This document shows positions 21,090 through 34,024 of a stretch of DNA of 64,000 nucleotides, in pieces. The notes beneath the pieces were generated by a model. It was not told the DNA's origin. It did no database searches and saw only the letters and a list, made by a program, of their open reading frames with translations. A program made the translations under genes and the position numbers. Source of the DNA: Antedon mediterranea (taxonomy: Eukaryota; Echinodermata; Crinoidea; Comatulida; Antedonidae); assembly GCF_964355755.1 (NCBI RefSeq), contig NC_092672.1:13510501-13574500 (forward strand). Reading direction: 5' to 3'. The stretch's first letter is position 1; the number at the start of each line of letters is the position of its first letter.

Positions 21090-23320
21090 AGGATACTCCT
21101 GTAATTGTATCACTGCCAGTGCTAGTCTACCTGTGTTAGGGAATGTGTCATCTGATATAGGTGTTGGGTATCGGGCAGATAAAAAAAATGCTGCAATTTT
21201 TTTTTTATCAGAGATCATTAACACAAGACTCTGAACAAATACCGGGCGCAATGCTGCTGGGGCCATGGACCCCCTAACCAATTATACAAAATGTTTATGA
21301 ATGCAATGGAACAAATTGTCAGTAGTTACATTTCTTTCAATATGCGGCAAAAGATGAATACTACAAGAATGACAACTGAATACTCTTATCTTTAAATTTA
21401 AATAATTTTTAATTGTAATTCATGTATTTGTTGTTGTTGAACGCAATTAAGAATTAAGAGAATTAAATTATTACAAAACTTACATTTCAAAGTTTATTCA
21501 AATATAAAAAGTACAGACGAAAAAAAGAAGTGAAAAAAAAATTATCTAGGCCTACCTGAAAAAAAACAGTTTTTTAGAACATAAATTAACTTTAATTTTA
21601 AGCTTTTTGCTTATTTTATTTGTATTTCATTGAGACCTAGTCACTGATGATTCCACATCATTAAAATATTTTTATTTATAATTATATGACATATTCTATC
21701 TTTTATTTTACAAGAAATACTTTTTTTTTTTCATACATTTGTTCCATTCTTACAATACATTTTCAAGTATGAATATACACTTAATATTTGTTGTTTTGGT
21801 CAATTTTGTTACAGTTTTTTCAAGGAAATTTTTTTTCTTCTTGATCCAATTACTCGTCAAAGTGAATAATATATAACATTAAAATGGCATATGTGAAAAC
21901 AATTAAAAAATGTTAAGGAGGGCAATCTATCTTAAATGCATGTTGGTGCATATTTCACAAGAATATAATAATCAACTGGGCCATTAGTGTAACATTCAAT
22001 ATCTAATAAAGTTGGAAATCATGCTATTAAATATATATATTTATTTTTCAACCACAGCTTATTCATATTACTATAAAATACTGTAAATTATATATCAAAA
22101 TATCTGGGCCTAGTTATACTATTATTTTGTACCTAGCCCACTTTCTGAAGTTTGTCATGCCACATTTCCGCCTTTTTAAAATAAAAAAATATTTCTAACA
22201 ACTCGGAAATAAACAGGTAAACAAGTCTATGGCTGACGTTGGGCCTACTTTTATACTTTACTTTATTTATATTTTATTTTATTTAATTTATGTAAAGGCG
22301 CTTTACATAAATACATCAAGACAGACAAAAAGTGACATAGATACATAGATATATAAAAGTATGGATACAGTTTTAAAAGGTAGTTAAATTTATATTCAGT
22401 TTCATTATTAAGAATTTGGCTTATTATATACCGTTATTATAAAACCATTAAAAATTGTTGATACACTTATATATTAAAACATCAAAATTTAGTATTATAA
22501 ATAAGATTATAATATTAATAAGCATTTTGACACAATCTCTTAAATTTAAAATACAGTATATTTATATATATTTCAAAATAAAAAAATACAACATTTAAAA
22601 GTACGAAGAATAGATTTCTTAAAAATACCAAAAGTACTAAAGTCTGTGCAACCTTTTTCAAAATACTTTAAAATTTGTCCTGCCGTGTTGTTTGATGCAA
22701 CTTTTAAATAAATAACACATCTTGTTTCCCCATCAATACATCCATGAAAGACAAACCTCCATGAGATAAGTTTGTGGTTGGAATCTATATGCCTGTAAAA
22801 AACAGAAAAGATAAATTACATTTTGCCAAGGTGCATTGGCTTTCAAACCATTGCGCACAGTTTATCATTAACAAAATTCATTTTAGTAAAAAATGTGTAA
22901 CTGTACAGGTACTAATTATTTTGCACAAAAAAAATGTCTATTTATTACCAAAAGGTCAAATAAAATATATGTATGTCTGTCTGTATGACTTTATATAAAT
23001 GCTTTTATTTATGCAGACAAAAGTCTTAAATCTAAAAATATCTAACATTTAAGTAAACTAATGAAAGTTGATTAGGTTTCAACAAGCTTAATATGGGTAG
23101 TTACAGTTTTGTTTGTAGATATCATTAATTAAACAGATCGTTTTATATAAACCATATATAAACGCCCTGAATAATGCCTTACATTTGCATACAAGTACTG
23201 AGTTAAGTAATATCATAGTAAAACCCATGGAGATGCATACATACCATAGTTGATTTGGAACAGTTACATTGTAGGTTCTTCTCACAATTGTGGATCTCCA
23301 TCGCAAAGCTCGTTCAACAG
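21090..23320. other. intergenic AT-rich DNA
   Basis: Lies upstream of the HECT gene start, so it should contain its promoter, but no TATA or other element can be pinned down. A short GCGCTTTACATAAAT phrase at 22299 resembles retroelement 3' tails. Frames at 22774-22998 and 23088-23306 look incidental. Confidence 0.4.
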
Positions 23321-23326
23321 GATCAA

Positions 23327-23352
23327 AGTCCGGTTTACGAATACGGGCGTAA
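23327..23352. repeat. solo TIR of the Harbinger-like element
   Basis: AAAGTCCGGTTTACGAATAC then GGGCG, facing the 23389 TIR across about 36 bases, so the two form a large hairpin. It is the outer right end of an otherwise missing copy. Confidence 0.65.
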
Positions 23353-23750
23353 GTAGTAATTCATTGGACATAGCCCAAAGAAAGCTTACGCCCGTATTCT
23401 TAAACCGGACTTTAGTCGTAGTTCGAGCTAAAACTAAAAAAATGACGTCATTTTAATTCATAAACCGAACTTCAACTAAATCACCGACTAAATCAGGCCA
23501 TGGATTAAAGAATAGAAGGATATGCATCGACGTGAGATCAAGGGTTCCTTGACTCTCGCCGACAGACCGCGGACCGCCCACAATGTTACAATTTAATTAA
23601 CCGCATGGTAACAACGAAACGGTCGCGTGCCTAATATATTGTTTACTGCACATGTGCAACGACATTTAACCTTGTTGACTACGCTTCTTTCGCGCGTTCT
23701 TTGTTGCACTGTATGTATTCATACATATTTGAACAGTATAATCAGTGGCG

Positions 23751-23944
23751 TAACGGCTATGTGCGCTCACTGGCTAAACCGAAGCTTGGGGCCCATGAGC
23801 AGTGCCCAGAGGAACAGGCATAAAATATGTCGAAAAATGCTAAAAACGTCCAAGGCCTCGATCTTTGAAACTTGGAGGGCCACTTAGGTTTCCTAAACAA
23901 GTGGCTTCAGGCCTCTGCCTCACGCCCGGGCCTCACGCCACTAG
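23751..23944. mobile_element. small MITE with CAGTGGCGT ends
   Basis: Starts CAGTGGCGTAACGGCTATG and ends GGGCCTCACGCCACTAG. These match hAT-type ends widespread in animal genomes. No target duplication was apparent, so its edges are approximate. Confidence 0.5.
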
Positions 23945-25031
23945 TTATTAAATTACATTGTATGTTATTGTGAAGACCCTAGTGTAGGCCTACTTCATCA
24001 ATATACCAGATAAAAACAATACTATATTGTTATTGGCTTAGAATTGTAGATGCTATAATTGTAATTAGTATAGGTTTCTGCCGCGATTGATCTACGCTAA
24101 TGTTTTTATGACATTAAAGTAGCATTTTATGACCTGTAGTAGCCCTACATCTGAGACAATAACTATTTATTTGTTGTCTCAGCCTACATACATGTAAAAT
24201 TACAAAATCAGCAAGGATACTAGGCCTAGGCCTTCTAGGCTTACTAGTAAACCATATGATTTGCCGACATTGATGCTGCCTAGGTAGGCCTAGGCTAATC
24301 TTAAGTGTAGTAGATACAACGTGTAATCATGATCTATATACTCACCGTTGTCTTACTTCTTGTGTGAATAATAATAGGTACTTCGTTTGTTCGTGATTAA
24401 GTTTGCCCTGCGTGTACTTTTCAAAACGACCGCTAGGTAACGAATCGCAACTATACATAGCCAGCCAATCCCGGATCAGGGATCGCTGTTTTCATTCAAT
24501 TAGACCCGGTGATTGGATGTGATGTGGATGACATAACCACTAGCCAATCACCAGGCACTACAATTTAAATATAATCACATCGATAATTAAGGAGATTTAC
24601 ACGATTGTTGTATGGGTGAATACCGGCCACGCTAACAACATACATGGTCAAATGCATAATTTAATATTCTATAGATTAACGCAATTTTTAATGACAGAAG
24701 ATGGCAGGCAAATAATGATAATTCAAATATAAAAATTGCATATTTTATTAATGTTACCAACTACTTAAAATTACCAGTCGTAAGAAAGTGAACTTTTCGT
24801 AGTCCGATTGTGATGTAACTAAAACAGAATTATTCAGCAATATATTTTTGTTGTCAATTAATCATCGACGCAGACATGTCAATAGAACATTCAGACTGCG
24901 CATACGATTTCTACATGGTTACGTTTTGGTCTCAAAAAATGTAACAGTTGATTCGCAGCGTTTTACAGAGGGCCGCGGTTAAAGACACGGAGTTCAATGA
25001 GCGTGTTTGTTTGATTGGCAGCAGTGCTTTA

Positions 25032-25958
25032 CGCCCGTATTCTTAAACCGGACTTTAGTCGTAGTTCGAGCTAAAACTAAAAAAATGACGTCATTTTAAT
25101 TCATAAACCGAACTTCAACTAAATCACCGACTAAATCAGGCCAACCTCGACTAAATCGAGACGGATTTTGATCGATTTTTTTAGTCCTGGAGAGGGCAGA
25201 CTAAATGGTCGACTAAATGGTTTTTAAACGATGTTTATAAAAAACGTAACAGTCATTGAGTTGTTATATTGGCCAGATATTGAAGAATGAAATATCTATA
25301 TTTATATTAGCTTAATTAAATATACAGTGGTATAAATTATAATAATGAAAATCATCTTTATTTACAACTGTATACAAATTACATTATTTTCTTCGCGCAA
25401 GTCCGACTTGAGCTACGTCACGCCATAGCGACAATGGGAGATGCGGCAATTCACCACGCGATGGAATGTTTAGGGGGCCTAGCGCTTTCTTGTCACGCTA
25501 TGAAGTGCTTGGTTCGTGGCGATCATACTTTGTTGGGGGCCTAGAAAATATAAAAGTTACCGTACCGCCATGGTTCCTAAATATATTTTTAAGATTTTAT
25601 TTGTTGTTAATCAAATATACTTCACTGTTAAATTATTACTGATATTGTTCTAATAATTAACGATTAAAATTATTTTTCATGTATATAGTCCTGATGCGTA
25701 AAAAGTGTTGTAAGAAATGGAAAGTGATATCAATGCGCAAAATTTCGTCTGCTCCTCAAATACTCTCTTGTCATTGGCCAATGTATAGCCTTTGTTACCC
25801 AGACGTGTGCAACTCGACTAAAAGCTCGACTTCATTAAGTCGAACTGCAAACTTCGACTACTTCGTTTTTGAATCGAATTTGAAGTAATAGCTCGAACTA
25901 CGACTTTTCCAAGTCGAACTTCGAACTACGACTAAAGTCCGGTTTAAGAATACGGGCG
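25032..25958. mobile_element. Harbinger-like non-autonomous element, copy A
   Basis: 927 bp with about 40-bp near-perfect TIRs: CGCCCGTATTCTTAAACCGG at the left and CCGGTTTAAGAATACGGGCG at the right. TTA target duplications lie at 25029-25031 and 25959-25961. The short frame at 25679-25888 also occurs in copy B and shows no family. This copy is nested in the 2.5-kb element that itself interrupts copy B. Confidence 0.85.
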
Positions 25959-26745
25959 TTAGTATAGGCAAGCGCGTTGTAAAATCGTTTGATGTCACCG
26001 TTGATGCATATCCTTCTATTCTTTAATCCATGATCAGGCCAACCTCGACTAAATCGAGACGGATTTTGATCGATTTTTTTAGTCCTGGAGGAGGGGGAAG
26101 ACTAAATGGTCGACTAAATGGTTTTTAAACGATGTTTATAAAAAACGTAACAGTCATTGAGTTGTTATATTGGCCAGATATTGAAGAATGAAATATCTAT
26201 ATTTATATTAGCTTAATTAAATATACATTGGTATAAATTATAATAATGAAAATCATCTTTATTTACAACTGTATACAAATTACATTATTTTCTTCGCGCA
26301 AGTCCGACTTGAGCTACGTCACGCCATAGCGACAATGGGAGATGCGGCAATTCACCACGCGATGGAATGTTTAGGGGGCCTAGCGCTTTCTTGTCACGCT
26401 ATGAAGTGCGTGGTTCGTGGCGATCATAGTTTGTTGGGGGCCTAGAAAATATAAAAGTTACCGTACCGCCATGGTTCCTAAATATATTTTTAAGATTTTA
26501 TTTGTTGTTAATCAAATATACTTCACTGTTAAATTAATACTGATATTGTTCTAATAATTAACGATTAAAATTATTTTTCATGTATATAGTCCTGATGCGT
26601 AAAAAGTGTTGTAAGAAATGGAAAGTGATATCAATGCGCAAAATTTCGTCTGCTCCTCAAATACTCTCTTGTCATTGGCCAATGTATAGCCTTTGTTACC
26701 CAGACGTGTGCAACTCGACTAAAAGTTCGACTTCATTAAGTCGAA

Positions 26746-27726
26746 TAGACTTGCCCCAAGTCTGTATTTATTGTCTTTTTTTATATTTATTTGTTTTTAT
26801 TCCGACCGCGATTTTTCTCTGAAAATACAGACTTGTGAAACACGTATAGAAATCGATTTGCAGACCGCAAACATCCGATAAGAATGACGTAGGTTATCAT
26901 ACCGTATTTGGCTATATGGGGCGGGCGGTATGTAAATATGGATTTCGAATCAACCAATGATCATTTTGTTTCAAAATGAAAAAGATAGAGTACGTACAGT
27001 GCTGAATGTACGATTGAAACTGAACAACTGTTGAAATATAAAATCGTGTTGCCAAGTTGTTTTGTTTATTAATTGTTTAGTCCTGGCCTAGGCCTCCTTC
27101 GTAGGGTACTCAACTCGTACATGACCTGCCAAATAGAACGCCAATAAGGTACATACCACCACCGACCGGCACACAGCAGGGCTACACCGGCACACAACAG
27201 GGCTACACCACCACAAAGAACAGGACAGGGTATGGATGGGTGGGAAATAAATTAAATTATCTCCGCATAATAAATGATCCATTCAATGTTTGATTTGCGG
27301 AGAAGCTAGCCTATCATATCAAGACGAGTTTTCATGTTCTTGGGAAAAATCCCATCAAATGTTTACCAGACTACTAGGCATATAAAATCATTTCTAGCTT
27401 TCAGAAACTTTCATCAATGTACCTAAGTACACATTGTCTAAACGTAATATAGCGCATGCGCATCGTCTTAGATGTTGAGTATTTGAAATTCTGAAATATG
27501 AATATTAAAACAGTGTACGAGTGAGTAGCCAATCGCATGCAGCTGAAACTAGTCAACCGGATAATCGTATGCACCAAGAATTCTTGGTGTCAAACCACGT
27601 GACTTGTGCGTGTTTCCCCAGACGGAGTATCCAAACTCAAGTAATACACGTATGAAACGCCATATGTGCAAAAATATTTATATTTTTACTAATATTAAGA
27701 CAAAACTCCGTCTGGAGCCCAGACTA
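26746..27726. mobile_element. 981-bp hAT-like insertion into copy B
   Basis: TAAGTCGAA occurs on both sides (26737-26745 and 27727-27735) and once in copy A, so it is an 8-9-bp target duplication. The ends, TAGACTTGCCCCAAGTC and GTCTGGAGCCCAGACTA, form imperfect TIRs. The interior includes a three-unit ACACCGGCACACA(A/G)CAGGGCT repeat near 27165-27215 but no transposase. Confidence 0.75.
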
Positions 27727-27998
27727 TAAGTCGAACTGCAAACTTCGACTACTGTACTTCGTTTTTGAATCGAATTTGAAGTAATAGCTCGAACTACGAC
27801 TTTTCCAAGTCGAACTTCGAATACGGGCGTTAGACCCACAAGAATAAAGAATGTGTAAAATTTGTGTACTGTATTTTTTTAATTCTGCTATTTTATTATC
27901 AAACAGTATGCATGTAATCAAAGGAACTGCGCGTATATGAACACATGAGATGGGAAGGTTAGACCCACGAGAATAAAAAATGTATTTTTGTGTAATGT

Positions 27999-30893
27999 CA
28001 AAGAATATATATCACAAGAATGAGTATTCCGCGATTTTTGCATGAGAAATTTGTAACAGAGAACTCCAGAGAGTGATGCCCGCCCTCATAAGGGCGGATG
28101 TATACATACTAAATAAGACTTGATTTAATAGATATTATACATGTCACATTAAATAGAATTATGATAATAGTTTTGCAATTGTAAACTATTTTATAATACA
28201 TATTTATTAACAAACTAGTGTACATTCACTTTTACAAACAATTATTTACTAACATGCTAAGTTAGTTCACAAAAAAGGCCTAACACAGCAACACCAAAAA
28301 TCAACGAATCGTTACTCAGCACGGCCTATTCTTTACCATTGCCGTGTACTACTGTACGCCCGGTAAATTAAGTATTGTGAATTACCAAAAAATCGGCGTA
28401 TATGGATAGAGTAAGTATCAATAGTCTGTTTTACGTTAAAATTGGCTTGAAACCCTATTTAAGCTTCCTACAGCGAACATTTTAAAAAAGGTCCTCATTT
28501 CACATAATTGTTACGTCTCGCGGCACTAGTTCCGTCGTGTGTGGTGCATGGTGTGTTGATTGTGGTTGTTGCAGGTGTGGGTGTGTGCACGACCTGGTGG
28601 ATCGTTGTCGTAATATCGGCCTAGGCTTAGCCTTAGTAACATGTTGATAATTAAAATACTTTAGTTACAATTTAGTATTATTAAAGTTTCGTTAATCCTA
28701 CTCTATATTGAAGATGCGTTGGGAAGGTTTTAAAATCGCAGCCTGACATATAGTTAAATATCCTCATTATTGGCAACTGATGGGTACAATTTATTTACTG
28801 TATTAATAATTATACAATAAATATACAGACACAAGGAAGTTTTGTGTTTAGTGCTTTTTTATGGTAGGCCTACAGTACAGTCATATTTTATCTGAATATG
28901 TTTTCAGGTTGTGGAATAATTATATAATTATACAGTATTTAAGAAAATGTTTTCGTCATAGTGACAATTATTTAAATAGTTCTTTACATTTCAGCTATTC
29001 ATTTTCATTTCAGGTTTTTTGTTGGTATCAAGATTTCTATCTCGTTCTTCAATATGAGGTTGGACGGTGGAAGCTGTAAAGTGGTTTTCTCGATTTCAAT
29101 ATCATTGCTGATAGTTTTTCATTTTATTCGCTAATATAACATATAAATTTATATTCATTTAAGTTGTAGAAGTGTTTCAGATCAGTAAATTTTTATAAAG
29201 ATATAAATTAAGTTGCAATTGATTGATTGATTTACTTTATTAACCAGAGTCGCACAGATGCATACAAAAAACATAAAACAATCATAAAATCAGTAAGACT
29301 CAAGTAAAAATGATATCTCAAAAAGTACATATGGTGGCATATTTTATATTTACAGTATTATGCCTAGCTAGTTTGTTATGTCTGATGAACAAGGTGCTAT
29401 TAGAAGTTTTTATATACAGTAGTATTTACTATTTGTATCAGTAATTGTTTGAAAGGTTGTATTTTTTCACATTCTGTATATGTATACATAAAAAGAAAAA
29501 ATGTATTGCTTGTGTGAAATGTAAGTTGTATCTAATAAAGTAATAGAATATTTCTGTATACAAGTGTGACATTTACTGCCAGATATTGATATACTTATAA
29601 GTACCAACCAATTAACAATACTCAAGTAAATGATGGGCTAATAATTATCTTTTTTAAAAACATGACCATATAAAAATACATGGTTGAGTCTCTCAAACAA
29701 AAGATGCCTGATTTTATAAATAACATTCCCCACCATATTTATATATAAATTGAAAATGGGTTATCTTTTGGCACTTTGTTTTTCAATTTATTGTTTTTTA
29801 ACAGTGTTTTTGTAATTTTTTCTGGGCCTAGGTTCTTCTTCAGGCTTCTTCTTGCTTGGTATATGAGCTGGGATAGACCTACCAGCCTAGATTATGGAAT
29901 ACCCAGATTATGTCTACTTCTACTCCAGCTACTATTATAGGCCCTACTATAACACAAACTACTATCAGAATTACCTAGCCTAACTAGGCCTAGAAAATAC
30001 TATTTTAGGCCTAGCTAGGCTAGAAGTTAAGTAAGTAATTATAGTAGCTAGTCTAAGTAGGCCTTTCCTAGCTCAGAAACCAAATAGAACAATAATCGGG
30101 CAGCAGATTGAAACCTTAGGCCTGTGACGCAGTACGCCTGCATGAACAACCGGATTAAACAGGGACACGATTCGGTCCGGGTCGATTCGTACCAGCTTCG
30201 TAAAACGTAAACAAAGTTTCAAAATGGCGGTTTTTAGATCGTAACTGAACAGAAATGTAGTGGGTTTGGTTTGATTAGTGCGAGTTGCATCCCAAGAAAG
30301 CTTAAAATTAGATTTTTATTTTAATAGATAGCTTAATAGTTTATCTTGAAAGGATTTTAAATTCGCTTTGAAACCTTATCTAGAAAATATGAAATTTAAT
30401 GATTTTTTACCATCATTAAAAAAAAAATATAAATAAAAAAGTTTATACACAAAATAATGATATTTCTCGAAACAAAAAAACTGTGGAATTTAGATCACAG
30501 TTTTTATCATTATTTACGCTTGCAGTTCAACTATTGAAATACGTTTATTGATTTCATCTAATATCAAAATTATACAATTTTCAAAGTGTACTAAAATAGC
30601 AAAAATTCCAACATTTTCCACGAAGCGCGCCCTCACAATGAATGAAATCAGTGATGCGTTACCAACGCGGCTTTCCGACTGAATAGTATTTAACATGATG
30701 TTGGCATGTAGTTGATAACATTTTTATCATCGGAAAATACTCCGGTGGTCCAGCATTTGATTAGTGAAACCTTCACAAAAAGTTGTATACATCCCAGATA
30801 CATCCACACTTATGGCGGCGCCCTACCACATGGACAATATTACTGTTACAGGGAAAATCGCGGATTACTCATTCTTGTGATATATATTCTTTG
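27999..30893. mobile_element. 2.9-kb TIR element with 7-bp target duplication
   Basis: The ends are CAAAGAATATATATCACAAG on the left and the reverse complement on the right. The first 27 bp match perfectly, then about 90 bp match imperfectly, including CCGCGATTTT, TGTAACAG and GGATGTAT. GTAATGT is repeated at 27992-27998 and 30894-30900. No transposase frame is visible; 28861-29079 is a weak frame. A fragment near 29222-29300 (GATTGATTGATTTACTTTAT) looks like an older retroelement tail. Confidence 0.8.
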
Positions 30894-30900
30894 GTAATGT

Positions 30901-31270
30901 TTATTGTTTAATTTTGCTGACTCTAACACACACGTCACACACACCAACACAGCTACTACTAGAATAGACATGGGTTTAGAGAATAGTAATTAGGCCTAAT
31001 AGTATCAATAGAAACTATAATTTTAACACGTAATTCTTTAGTAATAAATTATATTAAACACACCATAAACTAAAGGCTGATTATTTCGACAATCCACACA
31101 AAACGCCGCTATTCTATTATGAAATCGCACGCGGCAACCACAGCGGAGATAGGCCTAGAATCGTACCGCACTTGTGTAAACTACTGTAATCACTTCTTGT
31201 TGCTATACGCTTGGGTGCACACGGAACAAGAAAATTTAACTGATGAATTATTCATGTTTATTTTGTGACG
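30901..31270. other. no gene seen
   Basis: Short AT-rich interval between the 2.9-kb element and the MULE-associated repeat. No gene or RNA recognised. Confidence 0.4.
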
Positions 31271-31309
31271 TATCATGAGGGGGTCCCCAACTTATGTACG
31301 AAAAAAAAA

Positions 31310-31553
31310 ATCGCTTCCCGGCGGGGCGATCCAAGCGTCACGGCGATCCAAGCAGGGAGTTGAACAACTCCCTGATCCAAGCGTCACGGATTGGATAGCC
31401 TACCTTGTACATCATTGTAAATTGTCAACAGACAGTGTGTTACAGACAGTGTACAGTGTGTTAAAAGTACAGCATTTATGATAGACAATAACGTGTATAA
31501 CTTGCTATAGTTTTACAGGTAGAGCCTGTGGACAGTAGCAGAATCGGGTGAAA
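31310..31553 (+). repeat. dispersed repeat, copy 2, with palindrome
   Basis: Matches 2414-2620 in inverted orientation. A perfect palindrome, AGGGAGTTG-AACAACTCCCT, lies at 31354-31373 between two GATCCAAGC phrases, replacing part of the other copy. The right edge passes directly into MULE-like coding sequence. Confidence 0.65.
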
Positions 31554-31795
31554 ATGGGCTGCATTGATGGCGACCATCTCACTCTCCTCGTGAAGAAGCT
31601 TACACAGCAAGTAGAAGTGAAGGTTCGCTGTAAAGGAGAAAAAAAACATTGTTAATAACAAACTATATATTTAAAAAAAAATGATGATTGTTCAAAGAAC
31701 AGAAAAAACTAACTTACCTCGTTTAGCTCTGTGTTTGAGGCGTTGGTGGTAACCTTCCAAATCGTTATTGGTACGAATTTGCTGTCGGAATATCA
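31554..31795 (-). pseudogene. MULE-type transposase remnant (two exon-like pieces)
   Basis: The piece ending at 31718 reads RTNNDLEGYHQRLKHRAKR, the conserved RTNND.EGWH..L.RR block of MULE/FLYWCH-associated transposases. It ends in G before GTAAGT. The next piece starts at 31627 after TTTACAG and reads ANLHFYLLCKLLHEESEMVA, in phase, as expected downstream in the family. The DDE core is absent. This is probably a relic rather than a domesticated gene. Confidence 0.6.
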
Positions 31796-32044
31796 CTCAA
31801 TCCATTGGACTGTGTAGATGTCACCATTAATCCAGTATTTATTTTATTTATTTATCTATTACCTTGAATTACCTGAAATTAAGGCTAAAGCAAATTGCTT
31901 ATTCGCCTCTCTGGAATTACAAATCTCTTACATACGGCTGAAACTTCTGGTGGTGGTTTTTCCAGTGTTCTTTCAAATTAGACTTAAACTGATTCAATGA
32001 CTTTGACTCTACAACAACTCTCGGCAAAGCGTTCCAATCGTTAA

Positions 32045-33605
32045 CTACTCTTGCTCCAAAATTATTTGATCCCCATTTAGTTTTGACCCGCGGCTTTGAT
32101 AGTTTGAAAGAATGACCTCTAGTAGGCTATAATGGATAGTTGACATATTAAAAAAGGTTTCAATGTCCAATTTATCGAATCCTTTCAGTATTTTAAATAC
32201 TTGGATCAGAGAAGCTCTCTTTCTTCTATAAACTAACGTAGGAAGATCAAGTATTTTTAGCCTACATACATACTCTGTACCCCTTAGTTCCGGAATAAAT
32301 CGGGTGGCCTTTTGTTGTAGCTTCTCCAACCTATCCTCATCCGCTAAAAACTTAGGAACCCATACATTATTACAGTATTCCAGGGTTGGACGTATAAGCG
32401 ACTTGTATAACAGCAAAAAACTCTCAGGGTCCAAACATTTAAACGCTCGATATATAATACATAACTTCCTGTTAGCAGAAGAAATTACATGGGACACATG
32501 AGATCTAAAACTCAGCTTATCGTCAATTACAACGCCTAGGTCTTTCATTTCACTTACAGCTTCCAGTTCTGTCCTCTGCTCGCCTACTCCTATACTATAT
32601 TTAAACTTCTGGTTGTTATTACCAAAATGCATGATCTTACACTTCGTTAGATTGAAGGGCAGCAACTGCCATGTAGAGGACCATTTACACAATAAATCAA
32701 TATCATTCTGGAATTTAATCATATCGTCTATATTATTGATGTTAAAATACATTTTTGTGTCATCTGCAAACATTTTAATTTTTGAATGGATTACTGAATC
32801 AGGGATGTCGTTTATAAAAATTAAAAACAAGATAGGGCCTAATACACTCTCTTGCGGAACTCCGCTAACAACATCTCTCCACTTAGACTTGATTCCTTCT
32901 ACTGAAACTCGTTGTTTTCTTCCAGACAAAAAAAGACTTAATCCAATTTAGTAATTGTCCTTTTATTCCATAAAATTTAAGTTTCCTCAATAAACGACAA
33001 TGAGGCACCTTATCAAAGGCCTTTTGGAAATCCAGATACAAACAGTCAAAACTCTCTTGGGAAACTCTCAAAGAATTTTGCCAGTCATTAAGAACCTCTA
33101 AAAGCTGAGTTGAACAAGATCTGCCCGACCTGAAGCCATGCTGAGCAACGGAAAAAATGGAATTTAATTCAAAATGTTTCACAATCTCATCTCTAACAAA
33201 TGTTTCCATTGTTTTACATAAGTTTGATGTTAGGCTTACCGGTCGATAGTTTAGCGGAGCTGACTTGTCTCCTTTCTTATAGAGCGGAACGACATCGGCA
33301 TATTTCCAGGATTCTGGAACCACACCCTCACTCATTAATTTATTAAAAATAACTGCGAACGCTTCACCCAAAATATCTGAATTTTCTTTTAAAATCCTTG
33401 AATGGATCTCATCCGGACCTGGTGACTTACAGATGTCTAAACTACTTAAATATTTAGTTATATCAGACGCTAAAAACTTCATATCATTGACCGGAATTAT
33501 ATCTGGTTTATCAGCCATTTCAGGAAACTCCTCAAGATTCTCCACTGTAAAAACTCCAATAAACGATTCATTAAATAATTCAGCTTTATTTATTTTTGAC
33601 GACAC
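32045..33605 (-). pseudogene. LINE reverse transcriptase (ORF2), two frames
   Basis: The first frame (33605-32883) has CKSPGPDEIHSRILKE, NYRPVSLTS, HGFRSGRSCSTQL and LDFQKAFDKVPH. A one-base shift near 32935 moves to the second frame with SGVPQESVLGPILFLIFIND and the catalytic FADDTK, then the thumb and C-terminal stretch HSYRA-type CIIYRAFKCLDPE. After 32045 another shift continues as GARVVNDWNALPRVVV to a stop at 31917. This is a CR1/L2-clade non-LTR RT. It is inactive as read. Confidence 0.85.
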
Positions 33606-34024
33606 AAAATTTCCCTCATCATCTTTTAAGTCTGGAATAAAAGGCTTATATTTTCGCTGACTATTTACATAATGCCAAAAGGATTTTGGATTTATTTTAA
33701 CATCTGACGCGATTTTTTCTCTAAAGAAGCTCTTGCCTTGCGGACTTCATTGGTAGCTTGATTCCTAGCTAAAACAAAGCTATTCCAATTACTCTGATTT
33801 TTACATTTAAGATACTTATTCCATGCTTTTTGTTTAACTTTGATTTTATTTTCTATCTCTTTATTAAACCATAGTTTATTAGTGGCTTTCTTATGATAAG
33901 CAGACCGAAGGGGTACAAACTTATTTATGCATTCTTTTAGCTTTTCAGAGAGGTACGATTTATATAAACATAATAAACGACTTTTTCTTTTAGCACAATT
34001 TGACTAGTTTTGCTTAAGCCTTTA

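Larger units (their letters stand above)
23499..26032. mobile_element. 2.5-kb TIR element inserted into copy B
   Basis: The ends are CATGGATTAAAGAATAGAAG at 23499 and its reverse complement finishing at 26032, with about 30 bp of near-perfect TIR. The host sequence ATCAGGC(C) is repeated on both sides (23492-23499 and 26033-26040), a 7-8-bp target duplication. The interior carries Harbinger-like copy A and a small CAGTGGCGT-ended MITE but no recognisable transposase. Confidence 0.8.
23389..27829. mobile_element. Harbinger-like TIR element, copy B, split by two insertions
   Basis: Its parts lie at 23389-23498, 26033-26745 and 27736-27829. Together they match copy A (25032-25958) along its length. 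It starts CGCCCGTATTCTTAAACCGG and ends AATACGGGCG, flanked by TTA on both sides (23386-23388 and 27830-27832), the 3-bp target duplication typical of PIF/Harbinger. About 25 bp near the right TIR are deleted relative to copy A. No transposase frame is seen, so it is non-autonomous. Confidence 0.8.

Noticed and set aside
23627-23887. 86-codon plus-strand frame
   Set aside because: Runs across a CAGTGGCGT-ended MITE inside a transposon nest; no conserved domain.
28861-29079. Coding sequence inside the 2.9-kb element
   Set aside because: Short, rich in aromatic and Ser residues typical of AT-rich non-coding DNA, with no family resemblance.
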